Part shown: positions 1 to 5,912 of the stretch, in pieces | Layout: every line of letters starts with the position of its first letter | How positions within the stretch are numbered: the stretch's first letter is position 1 | Assembly: GCA_045106295.1 (NCBI GenBank) | Contig: JBGCEI010000043.1 | Span: forward strand, 1-6,708 | Length of the DNA stretch: 6,708 bases | Source of the DNA: WTJX01 sp045106295 | GTDB taxonomy: Bacteria > Bacteroidota > Bacteroidia > Cytophagales > JAAEPT01 | Reading direction: 5' to 3' | Notes under the pieces: model-generated | Databases searched by the model: none | Seen by the model: only the letters and a program-made list of their open reading frames with translations | Told to the model about the DNA's origin: nothing | Position numbers and translations under genes: made by a program

Positions 1-90
1 ACGCCCTTTTCTGACTAAATATTTATAGGGTATTTGTGTGTAATACTAACCATAGTTTGTTCGATAATAGGATCTACATCTAAACCTTCT
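1..90 (-). pseudogene. Degenerate purU 3'-region fragment, cut by the window edge
   Basis: Read on the minus strand, this stretch encodes a peptide containing LDVDPIIEQ, then SITHK. It matches residues about 226-255 of the intact PurU at 1377-2234, which read LDAGPIIEQ and RITHR. By eye, about 70% of bases match between positions 1-90 and 1470-1560, and 19 of 20 match at positions 1-20. One base is missing relative to purU near positions 20-36. After that the purU-like residues LVRKGR continue in another frame, while the original frame meets a TAG stop. Nothing before residue 226 is recognisable upstream of position 90, so the catalytic Asn/His part is absent. The rest of the 3' end, if present, lies outside the window. 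It cannot make a working deformylase. It may be the remnant of a duplication or a displaced gene end. Confidence 0.8.
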
Positions 91-107
91 ACAATACGTT
101 TTTATAA

Positions 108-155
108 ATTAACCATGTAATTTTCAATGTGTAGTTTTCAATTTGCATGGTTAAT
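108..155. repeat. 10-bp inverted repeat enclosing two 14-bp tandem repeats
   Basis: ATTAACCATG at 108-117 and CATGGTTAAT at 146-155 are perfect reverse complements. Between them lie two adjacent 14-base copies, TGTAATTTTCAATG (116-129, overlapping the left arm by two bases) and TGTAGTTTTCAATT (130-143), which differ at two positions. The cluster ends four bases before the TAnnTTTG element of the ATPase gene, so it could be an operator. It could also be an end structure of a small inserted segment, because it fills the gap between the purU relic and the ATPase gene. The repeats are seen directly; the role is inferred. Confidence 0.6.
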
Positions 156-158
156 ATG

Positions 159-166
159 TATCTTTG
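159..166 (+). promoter_or_regulatory. Candidate -7 element (TATCTTTG) for the ATPase gene
   Basis: TATCTTTG fits the Bacteroidota -7 consensus TAnnTTTG exactly. No TTG sits at the usual 17-23 base spacing upstream; the only nearby TTTG is at 142-145, which is too close. If used, transcription would begin at about 171-173, giving a leaderless or nearly leaderless mRNA for the gene starting at 173. Confidence 0.4.
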
Positions 167-172
167 AAGTAG

Positions 173-1324
173 ATGGATAAAAGTAAATACACTCGGAAAA
201 TAGAAAAACAGGTGTTGAAGTATATCAAAAGATTCTCTGTTACCGCCATATTAGGTGCAAGGCAAGTAGGTAAATCTACGTTGGCTAAACGAATAATAGG
301 CCAGTACGATAAGGCTATTTATTTGGATATGGAACGTGAGTCAGACCGAAAGAAACTTACTTCTCCGGAGGATTTTTTCACACATTACAAAGATTATTTT
401 ATTTGCATAGATGAGGTACAGCTTTATCCAAATTTGTTCTCTACTATACGAAGCATAGTGGATGATTATGATACTCATTTTCTCATATTAGGGTCTTCGT
501 CTACTGAATTATTGAGGCAGAGCTCAGAAACGTTAGCAGGTCGGATTATCTACCATAAATTAACGCCTTTTTTGTATCCAGAAATACAGAAAGATGTGTC
601 TTTGAAAGAGTATTGGCAATATGGAGGATTTCCTCAAAGTATTTTACAGAAGGATAGAGAAGTTTCTTTCACATGGATAGAAAATTATGTGTTTACTTTC
701 TTAGAAAGAGACATTAGTCAATTAGGATTGAATGTGTCTACTGAAAATCTGAGTAGATTATGGCGGATGTTAGCGTATCAGAATGGTCAACAATTGAATT
801 ACAGTCAACTGGCGAAATCATTAGGCGTAAGCCATGCAACGGTAAGAAATCATATTGACATTTTGAAATATACTTTTATGGTTAGGTTGTTAGAGCCTTA
901 CCATACTAATTTATCTAAACGGTTAGTAAAGCAACCCAAAGTCTATTTACGAGATACAGGTGTGTTACATACGTTATTAGGGATTGAATCACATGATCAG
1001 CTGTACAATCACCCTATTTATGGTCATTCTTTTGAAACTATGGTTGTAGAGAACCTTATTGCCATGTACCCACGTTGGCAAGCCTATTATTACAGAACGT
1101 CAAATGGAGCAGAAATAGATTTGTTGTTAGTGAAAGGAGAAAGAAAAATAGCATTTGAAATAAAAGCAACTAGTTCACCTAAATTGAGTAGAGGTTTTTG
1201 GTCCTCTTTAGCAGATTTAGAGATTTCTGAAGCATATGTAATTGCTACTATTCAAGAAAAATATCCTTTGAAAAATAATGTTTGGGTAATCTCTTTTGAA
1301 GAAGCACTTCAATTAGAGTTGTAA
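173..1324 (+). CDS. AAA+ ATPase with C-terminal DUF4143 domain
   Basis: This is a 383-residue P-loop ATPase of the AAA_14/DUF4143 type, close to the usual family length. The Walker A motif GARQVGKST is at residues 28-36 and the Walker B strand YFICIDE at 75-81. A sensor-like LGSSS and the family motif SETLAGR follow at about 107-123. A winged-helix-like segment lies near 206-231 (QLNYSQLAKSLGVSHATVR). The C-terminal part carries a restriction-endonuclease-like pattern: E288, D316 within GAEIDLLL, and E329-x-K331 within FEIKA. The start at 173 places the Walker A motif where relatives have it. No signal peptide or membrane segment is seen, so it is probably cytosolic. The family is widespread and often multicopy in bacteria and archaea, and its biochemical role is not established. 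The gene is monocistronic here, converges on purU, and has a degenerate purU piece on its upstream side. Family assignment is firm; nuclease activity is only a possibility. Confidence 0.92.
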   Translation: MDKSKYTRKIEKQVLKYIKRFSVTAILGARQVGKSTLAKRIIGQYDKAIYLDMERESDRKKLTSPEDFFTHYKDYFICIDEVQLYPNLFSTIRSIVDDYDTHFLILGSSSTELLRQSSETLAGRIIYHKLTPFLYPEIQKDVSLKEYWQYGGFPQSILQKDREVSFTWIENYVFTFLERDISQLGLNVSTENLSRLWRMLAYQNGQQLNYSQLAKSLGVSHATVRNHIDILKYTFMVRLLEPYHTNLSKRLVKQPKVYLRDTGVLHTLLGIESHDQLYNHPIYGHSFETMVVENLIAMYPRWQAYYYRTSNGAEIDLLLVKGERKIAFEIKATSSPKLSRGFWSSLADLEISEAYVIATIQEKYPLKNNVWVISFEEALQLEL

Positions 1325-1331
1325 TCTTCTC

Positions 1332-1360
1332 TTTGATAAAGAGTTGTCTTCTTTATCAAA
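1332..1360. terminator. Hairpin between the convergent ATPase and purU genes
   Basis: TTTGATAAAG (1332-1341) and CTTTATCAAA (1351-1360) are perfect reverse complements. One further A-T pair gives an 11-bp stem with a 7-base loop. It sits 7 bases after the ATPase stop codon and 16 bases beyond the purU stop. The stem is AT-rich and has no clear U-tract on either strand, so a weak bidirectional terminator is the best guess. Confidence 0.45.
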
Positions 1361-1376
1361 AACCCGTAAAAATCGA

Positions 1377-2234
1377 TTAATTAAACACAACTGTTTTATT
1401 ATCGTGGTGGAGTACTTTTCGTTGAAGGTGTTTCCATACTCCTCTAGAAAGAACTAGTTTTTCTAAATCACGTCCTTTTCTGACTAAATCTTTTACACTG
1501 TCTCTATGTGTGATACGTACCACATCTTGCTCTATGATAGGTCCAGCATCTAAGTCTGCTGTTACGTAATGACTAGTAGCACCAATTATCTTTACACCAC
1601 GTTCATGTGCAGAATGGTAAGGTTTAGCTCCAGGAAAAGCAGGGAGAGAAGAATGGTGAATGTTAATAATTTTGTTTGGATAATGTCTAATAAAATCTTC
1701 TGTAATGACTTGCATATAACGAGCAAGGATAATGCAGTCAATATTATGTTCATCTAAAAGAGCTATTTCTTTCGCTTCTTGTTCTACTTTATTCTCTTTA
1801 GTAATAGGAAAACAAAAATAGGGGATATCAAATTTCTCTGCTAGGAAACGCATGTCCTCATGGTTACTGATAATGAGTGGTATCTCGACTTTCCATTCAC
1901 CAGATTGCCATCTAGACAAAATATCAACCAAACAGTGAGACATTTTAGAAACAAATAGGGCTACTTTGGGAACATAGTCTGAATAATTGATTTGCCAATC
2001 CATGGTGAATTGTTCAGCGATTTCTTCTTTAAATTGACTTTCTAGCTCTCTTCTGTCTAACGAGAAGTGAGTTAAATCCCACTCAATACGCATAAAAAAC
2101 CGTTCAGATACACAATCAACATGCTGGTCTAAGCCTTCTATGTTTCCATTGTGCTTGGCTAAAAAATTACAGCTAGCAGCAACTATTCCTTTTTGATCTT
2201 GACAGTGTGCTAAGAGAATGGCAGTGTTTTTCAC
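1377..2234 (-). CDS. purU: Formyltetrahydrofolate deformylase (PurU)
   Basis: PurU hydrolyses 10-formyl-tetrahydrofolate to formate and tetrahydrofolate. In E. coli this balances the one-carbon pool and can supply formate for PurT-dependent purine synthesis. The 285-residue length matches the family (about 280). An N-terminal ACT-like regulatory domain covers about residues 4-85, beginning AILLAHCQDQKGIVA. A formyltransferase-type catalytic domain covers about 88-285. The catalytic triad of the formyltransferase fold is present: N191 and H193 in IINIHHSSLPAF, and D229 in LDAGPI. The remaining C-terminal core (ERGVKIIGATSHYV, KGRDLEKLVLSRGVW) also matches PurU closely. No frameshift or missing key residue is seen. 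The gene converges on the ATPase gene 52 bases away and lies 129 bases downstream of the MMPL gene on the same strand. A degenerate copy of residues about 226-255 lies at positions 1-90. Confidence in the function is high. Confidence 0.97.
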   Translation of the reverse strand: MKNTAILLAHCQDQKGIVAASCNFLAKHNGNIEGLDQHVDCVSERFFMRIEWDLTHFSLDRRELESQFKEEIAEQFTMDWQINYSDYVPKVALFVSKMSHCLVDILSRWQSGEWKVEIPLIISNHEDMRFLAEKFDIPYFCFPITKENKVEQEAKEIALLDEHNIDCIILARYMQVITEDFIRHYPNKIINIHHSSLPAFPGAKPYHSAHERGVKIIGATSHYVTADLDAGPIIEQDVVRITHRDSVKDLVRKGRDLEKLVLSRGVWKHLQRKVLHHDNKTVVFN

Positions 2235-2255
2235 AGGTAGTTATTTATAAAAACT

Positions 2256-2286
2256 CAAAGTAATGGCTTGTTAGGCTGTTTTGCAA
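2256..2286 (-). promoter_or_regulatory. Candidate purU promoter (TTG-N20-TTACTTTG)
   Basis: On the minus strand, TTG (2286-2284) is followed after 20 bases by TTACTTTG (2263-2256). This is one mismatch from the Bacteroidota -7 consensus TAnnTTTG, at a normal spacing. The predicted mRNA start is about 12-18 bases before the ATG at 2234. It suggests purU has its own promoter rather than depending on readthrough from the MMPL gene. Confidence 0.45.
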
Positions 2287-2290
2287 GTAA

Positions 2291-2305
2291 AGAGTTAGAA
2301 ACTCT
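2291..2305 (-). terminator. Small hairpin downstream of the MMPL gene
   Basis: AGAGTT (2291-2296) and AACTCT (2300-2305) pair perfectly around a 3-base loop. On the minus strand the hairpin comes about 60 bases after the MMPL stop codon and is followed by a short T-rich stretch, TTACTT. It is too short and too AT-rich for a strong terminator, but it sits between the MMPL gene and the purU promoter where one would be expected. Nothing else was recognised in 2235-2363. Confidence 0.25.
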
Positions 2306-2363
2306 GGCTACGCTCTAATAATTGTGAGTGAAGCTCATCCTATGATATGGTCATGAAGAATAA

Positions 2364-4613
2364 TCAACCCTTCTTATTCTTAAAGAAGATTAACAACAAA
2401 ATAGGGATTAAGAATAGATCAGCAATTACGGCAAATATCAATGTAAGGCTGACTAATAAACCCGTAAAAAAGGTTCCTTCGAAGGAAGAGAAAATCAGGG
2501 TTAAAAACCCACCAATTAGAATACAAGAAGTAATAATAATAGCTTTTCCAGTAGATAAGAAGGTACGTTTGATAGCGTACAACATAGTTCTTCCTTTGGA
2601 GAGTTCTATTTTGAGTTTACTCATAAAATGAATGGTATCATCTACCGCTATTCCAAAGGCTATGGTAAAGATGATGGCAGAAGACATTTTTAGGTTTAAA
2701 TCAAAGAATCCCATAATTCCAGCTATCCATAAGAGCGGAATAATGTTCGGTATTAACGACACAATAACTATTTTGAAAGATTTGTACAGCATTCCCATAA
2801 GTAAGGCAATCACGGCAAAAGCGATACTTAATCCATAAAGCATATTGACAGACAAACTATTGTTATTGGTGTCGATTAGGTAAGCACTCCCTGTTAAACG
2901 GTAGTTCATGTTCAATTTATCTTTTTTACTGTTGATGTAGTCCTTAAACTGTTGCATTAGCTTCAGCGACCGATTGCTACCAATATCAACCATGTTTCCA
3001 GATACCCTTGCATGTTGCTCATCTTTGGAAAGAAGTGTTTGCATTCCTTTCATTCTTTTGAATTTTTGAATCTTACTCGTTACTCGTTCAAATTCATAAG
3101 GGTCTGTAGGGATAGAATAGTAAGTTGGTTGTCCACCATTCAGTGCTCTATTGACTGTTTTGATCACAGTAAGAGGAGAAAGTGTATTGTTGAGTTCAAA
3201 TTCTTTCCTCACGTAGGTGTCTATTTCATGAAGTTCTTGTACGTTTTTATAATCAAAGAATGACTCGGAGGAGTCTTTTAAACTTACGGCTAATTCAAAT
3301 GGACGTACGCCTGAAAAGAGATTCTCAAAGAATAAGAAATCCTGCTTCATAGGGTCGGAATCAGCCAATTCGTCAATCAGTTTAGCATCTACCTTTATTT
3401 GAGATATTCCTATAAAAGCAAGTGTTGTTAATCCAATAAAAGTGACAATTACTTTCTTTTGATTTCCCATTATCCAGGAGAAAAGCATGTGTAATTGTTT
3501 GATCCAAAATATCTTTTTGTTTTCTGTTACTTTAGGCTTTTTCTGAAATAGAAGAATAGCAGGGAGTAAGGTGAAAGCAAGGATAAATGCTAAGAAAACG
3601 CCCACACCAGTGTACAAACCAAAACTGTTGATAGGACCTATTCCCGAAGTCATTAGAGTAAAGAAACCAATGGATGTAGTTAAAGAGGTTAAAAAAGTAG
3701 CCATTCCTACTTCTTTAAAAGTGGTTTTTAAAGCATCTATTTTATCGTGTCCTTTACGTAGTTCTTCTAGGTATTTAGAAATGATATGGACTACATCTGA
3801 CATTCCTACTACGAACATAATGGTAGGCATCAAAACTGTCATTAGATTGATGGAGTTGCCAAAAGCAGTCATGGTACCAATACACCAGAATACGGAGAGC
3901 ATCACTACAATCATAGGTACAATGATTCCCCACCACGATCGGAAGGAAATGTATAAGAATAAGATAATGAGTAGGATAGAGGTGCTCACAAAGATGGATA
4001 GTTCTATCTGTAATTTGCGGACATATTCTGTTTCTGCCTGCACTCTACCCGCTACATGAATTTCATCGAAAGAGTGGTTACCTATTAGCTCATTGAAGCT
4101 TTCCATCATCTCAGCAGATTCCTCTCTGGTGATCATATTTTTGTGCTTTACAAAAAGAGCGGCACTCTTTCCGTCTTTGGAAAAAAACGAACTGACTAAA
4201 TCGGGGCTTTTGGAAATGTAGGAAGAGTCTGCAGCGTAGCGTTCCGGACTTTTTAAATGGATAGCAGGTTTTTGGATAGGCCCAGCTAATCCTAGAATAG
4301 GTATTTTAATGTTAGTAGGAGAGATTACTTGCTCTATGTGAGGGACTTTTTTAAGCTCTTTGGTGAGTTGTTTGATGTAAGTAAGGACTTCTTGATTGTA
4401 AATGCTTGTGTTGTCCTTTATTCCAATTAATAGATAGTCGCTATCGTTTTCGAAACGATCTCTGAACTCTGAGAAAAAAGAAAGGTCTTTGTCTTTTGGG
4501 AAGTAGCTTTCAAAATCATAATTAAATTGAAGCTTTGTTAAAAAGTATCCTTGTAGACAGGTGATTACTAAAAGTATGAATAGTACCCATTTTGCTAATT
4601 TTTTGTAGTTCAT
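2364..4613 (-). CDS. MMPL/RND-superfamily exporter, two-repeat, 12 membrane segments
   Basis: This 749-residue inner-membrane protein has the duplicated layout of RND transporters of the MMPL/HAE3-like group (COG1033 type). TM1 is near residues 9-28, followed by a large extracytoplasmic loop at about 29-205. TM2-TM6 fall near 206-356, TM7 near 386-405, a second large loop at about 406-590, and TM8-TM12 near 591-744. TM4 carries GMSDVVHI (D273) and TM10 carries GIAVDDTIHF (D658, D659). These are the expected positions of the acidic residues that couple RND transport to the proton gradient. Each half thus has the membrane bundle resembling a sterol-sensing domain. Relatives export lipids, hopanoids or other hydrophobic molecules; the substrate cannot be read from the sequence. 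No adjacent membrane-fusion or outer-membrane channel gene is present, which is usual for this group. The ATG at 4613 leaves the short basic N-terminus (MNYKKLAK) before TM1. It lies 68 bases downstream of apaG and has its own candidate promoter. Confidence 0.93.
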   Translation of the reverse strand: MNYKKLAKWVLFILLVITCLQGYFLTKLQFNYDFESYFPKDKDLSFFSEFRDRFENDSDYLLIGIKDNTSIYNQEVLTYIKQLTKELKKVPHIEQVISPTNIKIPILGLAGPIQKPAIHLKSPERYAADSSYISKSPDLVSSFFSKDGKSAALFVKHKNMITREESAEMMESFNELIGNHSFDEIHVAGRVQAETEYVRKLQIELSIFVSTSILLIILFLYISFRSWWGIIVPMIVVMLSVFWCIGTMTAFGNSINLMTVLMPTIMFVVGMSDVVHIISKYLEELRKGHDKIDALKTTFKEVGMATFLTSLTTSIGFFTLMTSGIGPINSFGLYTGVGVFLAFILAFTLLPAILLFQKKPKVTENKKIFWIKQLHMLFSWIMGNQKKVIVTFIGLTTLAFIGISQIKVDAKLIDELADSDPMKQDFLFFENLFSGVRPFELAVSLKDSSESFFDYKNVQELHEIDTYVRKEFELNNTLSPLTVIKTVNRALNGGQPTYYSIPTDPYEFERVTSKIQKFKRMKGMQTLLSKDEQHARVSGNMVDIGSNRSLKLMQQFKDYINSKKDKLNMNYRLTGSAYLIDTNNNSLSVNMLYGLSIAFAVIALLMGMLYKSFKIVIVSLIPNIIPLLWIAGIMGFFDLNLKMSSAIIFTIAFGIAVDDTIHFMSKLKIELSKGRTMLYAIKRTFLSTGKAIIITSCILIGGFLTLIFSSFEGTFFTGLLVSLTLIFAVIADLFLIPILLLIFFKNKKG

Positions 4614-4636
4614 CCGTTCTCATTACTAGCGTGTAA

Positions 4637-4644
4637 CAAAAGTA
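4637..4644 (-). promoter_or_regulatory. Candidate -7 element (TACTTTTG) for the MMPL gene
   Basis: On the minus strand TACTTTTG fits TAnnTTTG exactly, and its downstream end lies 23 bases before the ATG at 4613. This would give a 5' leader of roughly 15-18 bases. No convincing TTG appears at the standard upstream distance, so the call rests on the -7 match and its position. Confidence 0.4.
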
Positions 4645-4681
4645 ACAAGCGAATCCTATTTTTGTTAGAAAATAAGAATAA

Positions 4682-5071
4682 TTAATTGAGCGTTTCTAGG
4701 GTAGCCATGACAAACTCAGGTATTTCTACATTGAAGAGTTTTTTGTCTATCAAACGTTGGAACTGATAGAATCCATTCATTTTCCCTAAGCCTGTTTTGA
4801 AATTACAGCCAGAAACGTATTCGTGGCTTTCTCCTGATTCAATAATAGGTTGTTGTCCCACTACGCCATCCCCTTCTACTTCTTTTTTTGAACCCGTAGC
4901 ATCAAAAATATGCCAATGTCTTTTGAGTAGCTTAATGGTGTACTGGCTGTTGTTTTCTATATTGATGCGGTAACTAAACACATAGTGAGCATGCGAAGGA
5001 CTGGAATATTCTTCCTGATAGTTAGTTGTTACACTTACTTTTACTCCACTAGTGATTGCTGTTGTAGACAT
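4682..5071 (-). CDS. apaG: ApaG domain protein
   Basis: This 129-residue protein is a complete ApaG (DUF525) domain, close to the usual length of about 125. Diagnostic segments are YRINIENNS (about 34-42), RHWHIFDATG (about 51-60), the glycine-rich GDGVVGQQP (67-75), and SGCNFKTGLGKMNGFYQ (about 87-103). The family adopts an immunoglobulin/fibronectin-III-like beta fold. The glycine-rich motif resembles nucleotide-binding loops. In enterobacteria the gene is next to apaH and is linked to diadenosine tetraphosphate metabolism, cobalt resistance and magnesium efflux, but its biochemical activity is unsettled; no apaH is visible here. There is no signal peptide, so it should be cytosolic. It is divergent from ung with 94 bases between starts, and lies 68 bases upstream of the MMPL gene on the same strand. 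Some cotranscription with the MMPL gene is possible. The only in-frame start is the ATG at 5071, which fits family alignments. Confidence 0.95.
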   Translation of the reverse strand: MSTTAITSGVKVSVTTNYQEEYSSPSHAHYVFSYRINIENNSQYTIKLLKRHWHIFDATGSKKEVEGDGVVGQQPIIESGESHEYVSGCNFKTGLGKMNGFYQFQRLIDKKLFNVEIPEFVMATLETLN

Positions 5072-5138
5072 TTTTTTAATTCTATTATTAACAAGATAAG
5101 AATAAAATGATTTGAAAATAAGTAAAATGCTATTAATA

Positions 5139-5146
5139 TTGGTTTG
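5139..5146 (+). promoter_or_regulatory. Weak candidate -7 element for ung
   Basis: TTGGTTTG is one mismatch from TAnnTTTG and ends 19 bases before the ung ATG. The nearest upstream TTG (5112-5114) is 24 bases away, slightly too far. It lies in the 94-base divergent region shared with apaG, where nothing stronger was found on either strand. Confidence 0.25.
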
Positions 5147-5165
5147 TAACTGATCATTTAATTGA

Positions 5166-5828
5166 ATGTCGATACAAATAGAAGCTAGCTGGAAAAAAGC
5201 TATGTCAGAAGAATTTGAAAAAGACTATTTTAATTCTTTAACCTCTTTTATGAAAAAGGAGGTACAAGAACAGACTGTTTATCCTCCTGGAGATAAGGTT
5301 TTTAACGCCTTTTCTCATTGTAGTTTTGATGACGTTAAAGTTGTCATCTTAGGACAAGACCCTTATCATGGACCGGGACAAGCTAATGGCTTATCGTTTT
5401 CAGTGAATGACGGTGTTCGACAACCTCCTTCTTTGGTGAATATATTTAAAGAGATACAGGCTGATTTAGGAAAACCTATTCCTACTAATGGTAATTTAGA
5501 ACGTTGGGCTAGTCAAGGAGTATTGTTGCTCAATGCTATTCTAACGGTACGAAAAAGTGAACCTAGTTCGCATAAAAACAGTGGGTGGGCAGAGTTCACA
5601 GATGCAGTAATTCGTACTATTTCAGAACAAAAAGAACACGTTGTGTTTATGCTTTGGGGGGCTTATGCGCAGAAAAAAGGAGTTGTTATTAATAAGGTAA
5701 AACACTTGGTTTTGGAGTCTGCCCATCCTTCTCCATTTTCTGTACATAGAGGTTTTTTTGGAAACAAACACTTTAGCAAAGCAAATGAATATCTTAGCTC
5801 AGTAGGTAAAGAACAGTTAGATTGGTAA
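5166..5828 (+). CDS. ung: Uracil-DNA glycosylase, family 1
   Basis: Ung removes uracil from DNA by cleaving the N-glycosidic bond, the first step of base-excision repair after cytosine deamination or dUTP misincorporation. The 220-residue length matches the family (about 225). The water-activating loop GQDPYHG is at residues 63-69, with catalytic D65 and Y67, which excludes thymine. F78 in GLSFSV is at the base-stacking position, and N123 in LLLNAILTV is at the uracil-recognition position. H187 begins the HPSPFS loop (187-192), which inserts into the DNA. The HRGFFGNKHF segment and the C-terminal DW also match. The position of the DNA-intercalating leucine of E. coli Ung (L191) holds phenylalanine here. 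The ATG at 5166 gives a normal N-terminus. The gene is divergent from apaG and is followed after 84 bases by the Nramp-like gene on the same strand. Assignment is secure. Confidence 0.98.
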   Translation: MSIQIEASWKKAMSEEFEKDYFNSLTSFMKKEVQEQTVYPPGDKVFNAFSHCSFDDVKVVILGQDPYHGPGQANGLSFSVNDGVRQPPSLVNIFKEIQADLGKPIPTNGNLERWASQGVLLLNAILTVRKSEPSSHKNSGWAEFTDAVIRTISEQKEHVVFMLWGAYAQKKGVVINKVKHLVLESAHPSPFSVHRGFFGNKHFSKANEYLSSVGKEQLDW

Positions 5829-5852
5829 TGATTACTATTGTTAGTTAGTTTG
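5822..5852 (+). promoter_or_regulatory. Weak candidate promoter for the Nramp-like gene (TTG-N20-TTAGTTTG)
   Basis: TTG at 5822-5824, inside the last codons of ung, is followed after 20 bases by TTAGTTTG (5845-5852), one mismatch from TAnnTTTG. This would give a leader of about 55 bases. No riboswitch-like fold or metalloregulator operator was recognised in 5829-5912. Confidence 0.25.
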
Positions 5853-5912
5853 TACACTTGTTGCAGGGAAGTTTAAATTATACCATATATTAGCAGCTTT
5901 AAAAATTAAATT

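Noticed and set aside
173..1324. ATPase as part of a defence or toxin-antitoxin system
   Set aside because: The ATPase is alone. No partner gene, methylase, toxin or phage gene lies nearby, and the neighbours are housekeeping genes.
1569..1757. Open frame on the plus strand inside purU
   Set aside because: It is fully antisense to the well-conserved PurU catalytic domain and its translation has no recognisable domain.
2235..2363. Possible small gene or RNA between the purU and MMPL genes
   Set aside because: Only a 6-bp hairpin and a promoter-like match are visible; there is no open frame with support and no known RNA fold.
2347..4059. Four plus-strand open frames (2347-2631, 2632-2838, 3012-3263, 3571-4059)
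   Set aside because: All lie opposite the MMPL gene, whose membrane segments and motifs are convincing. Their translations are rich in Lys and Ile and look like shadows of antisense membrane-protein codons.
5663..5857. Minus-strand open frame overlapping the ung 3' end
   Set aside because: It is almost entirely antisense to conserved Ung motifs, including HPSPFS, and has no domain of its own.
5829..5912. Metal-sensing riboswitch before the Nramp-like gene
   Set aside because: The 84-base spacer is AT-rich without paired helices or conserved motifs of known manganese or magnesium riboswitches.
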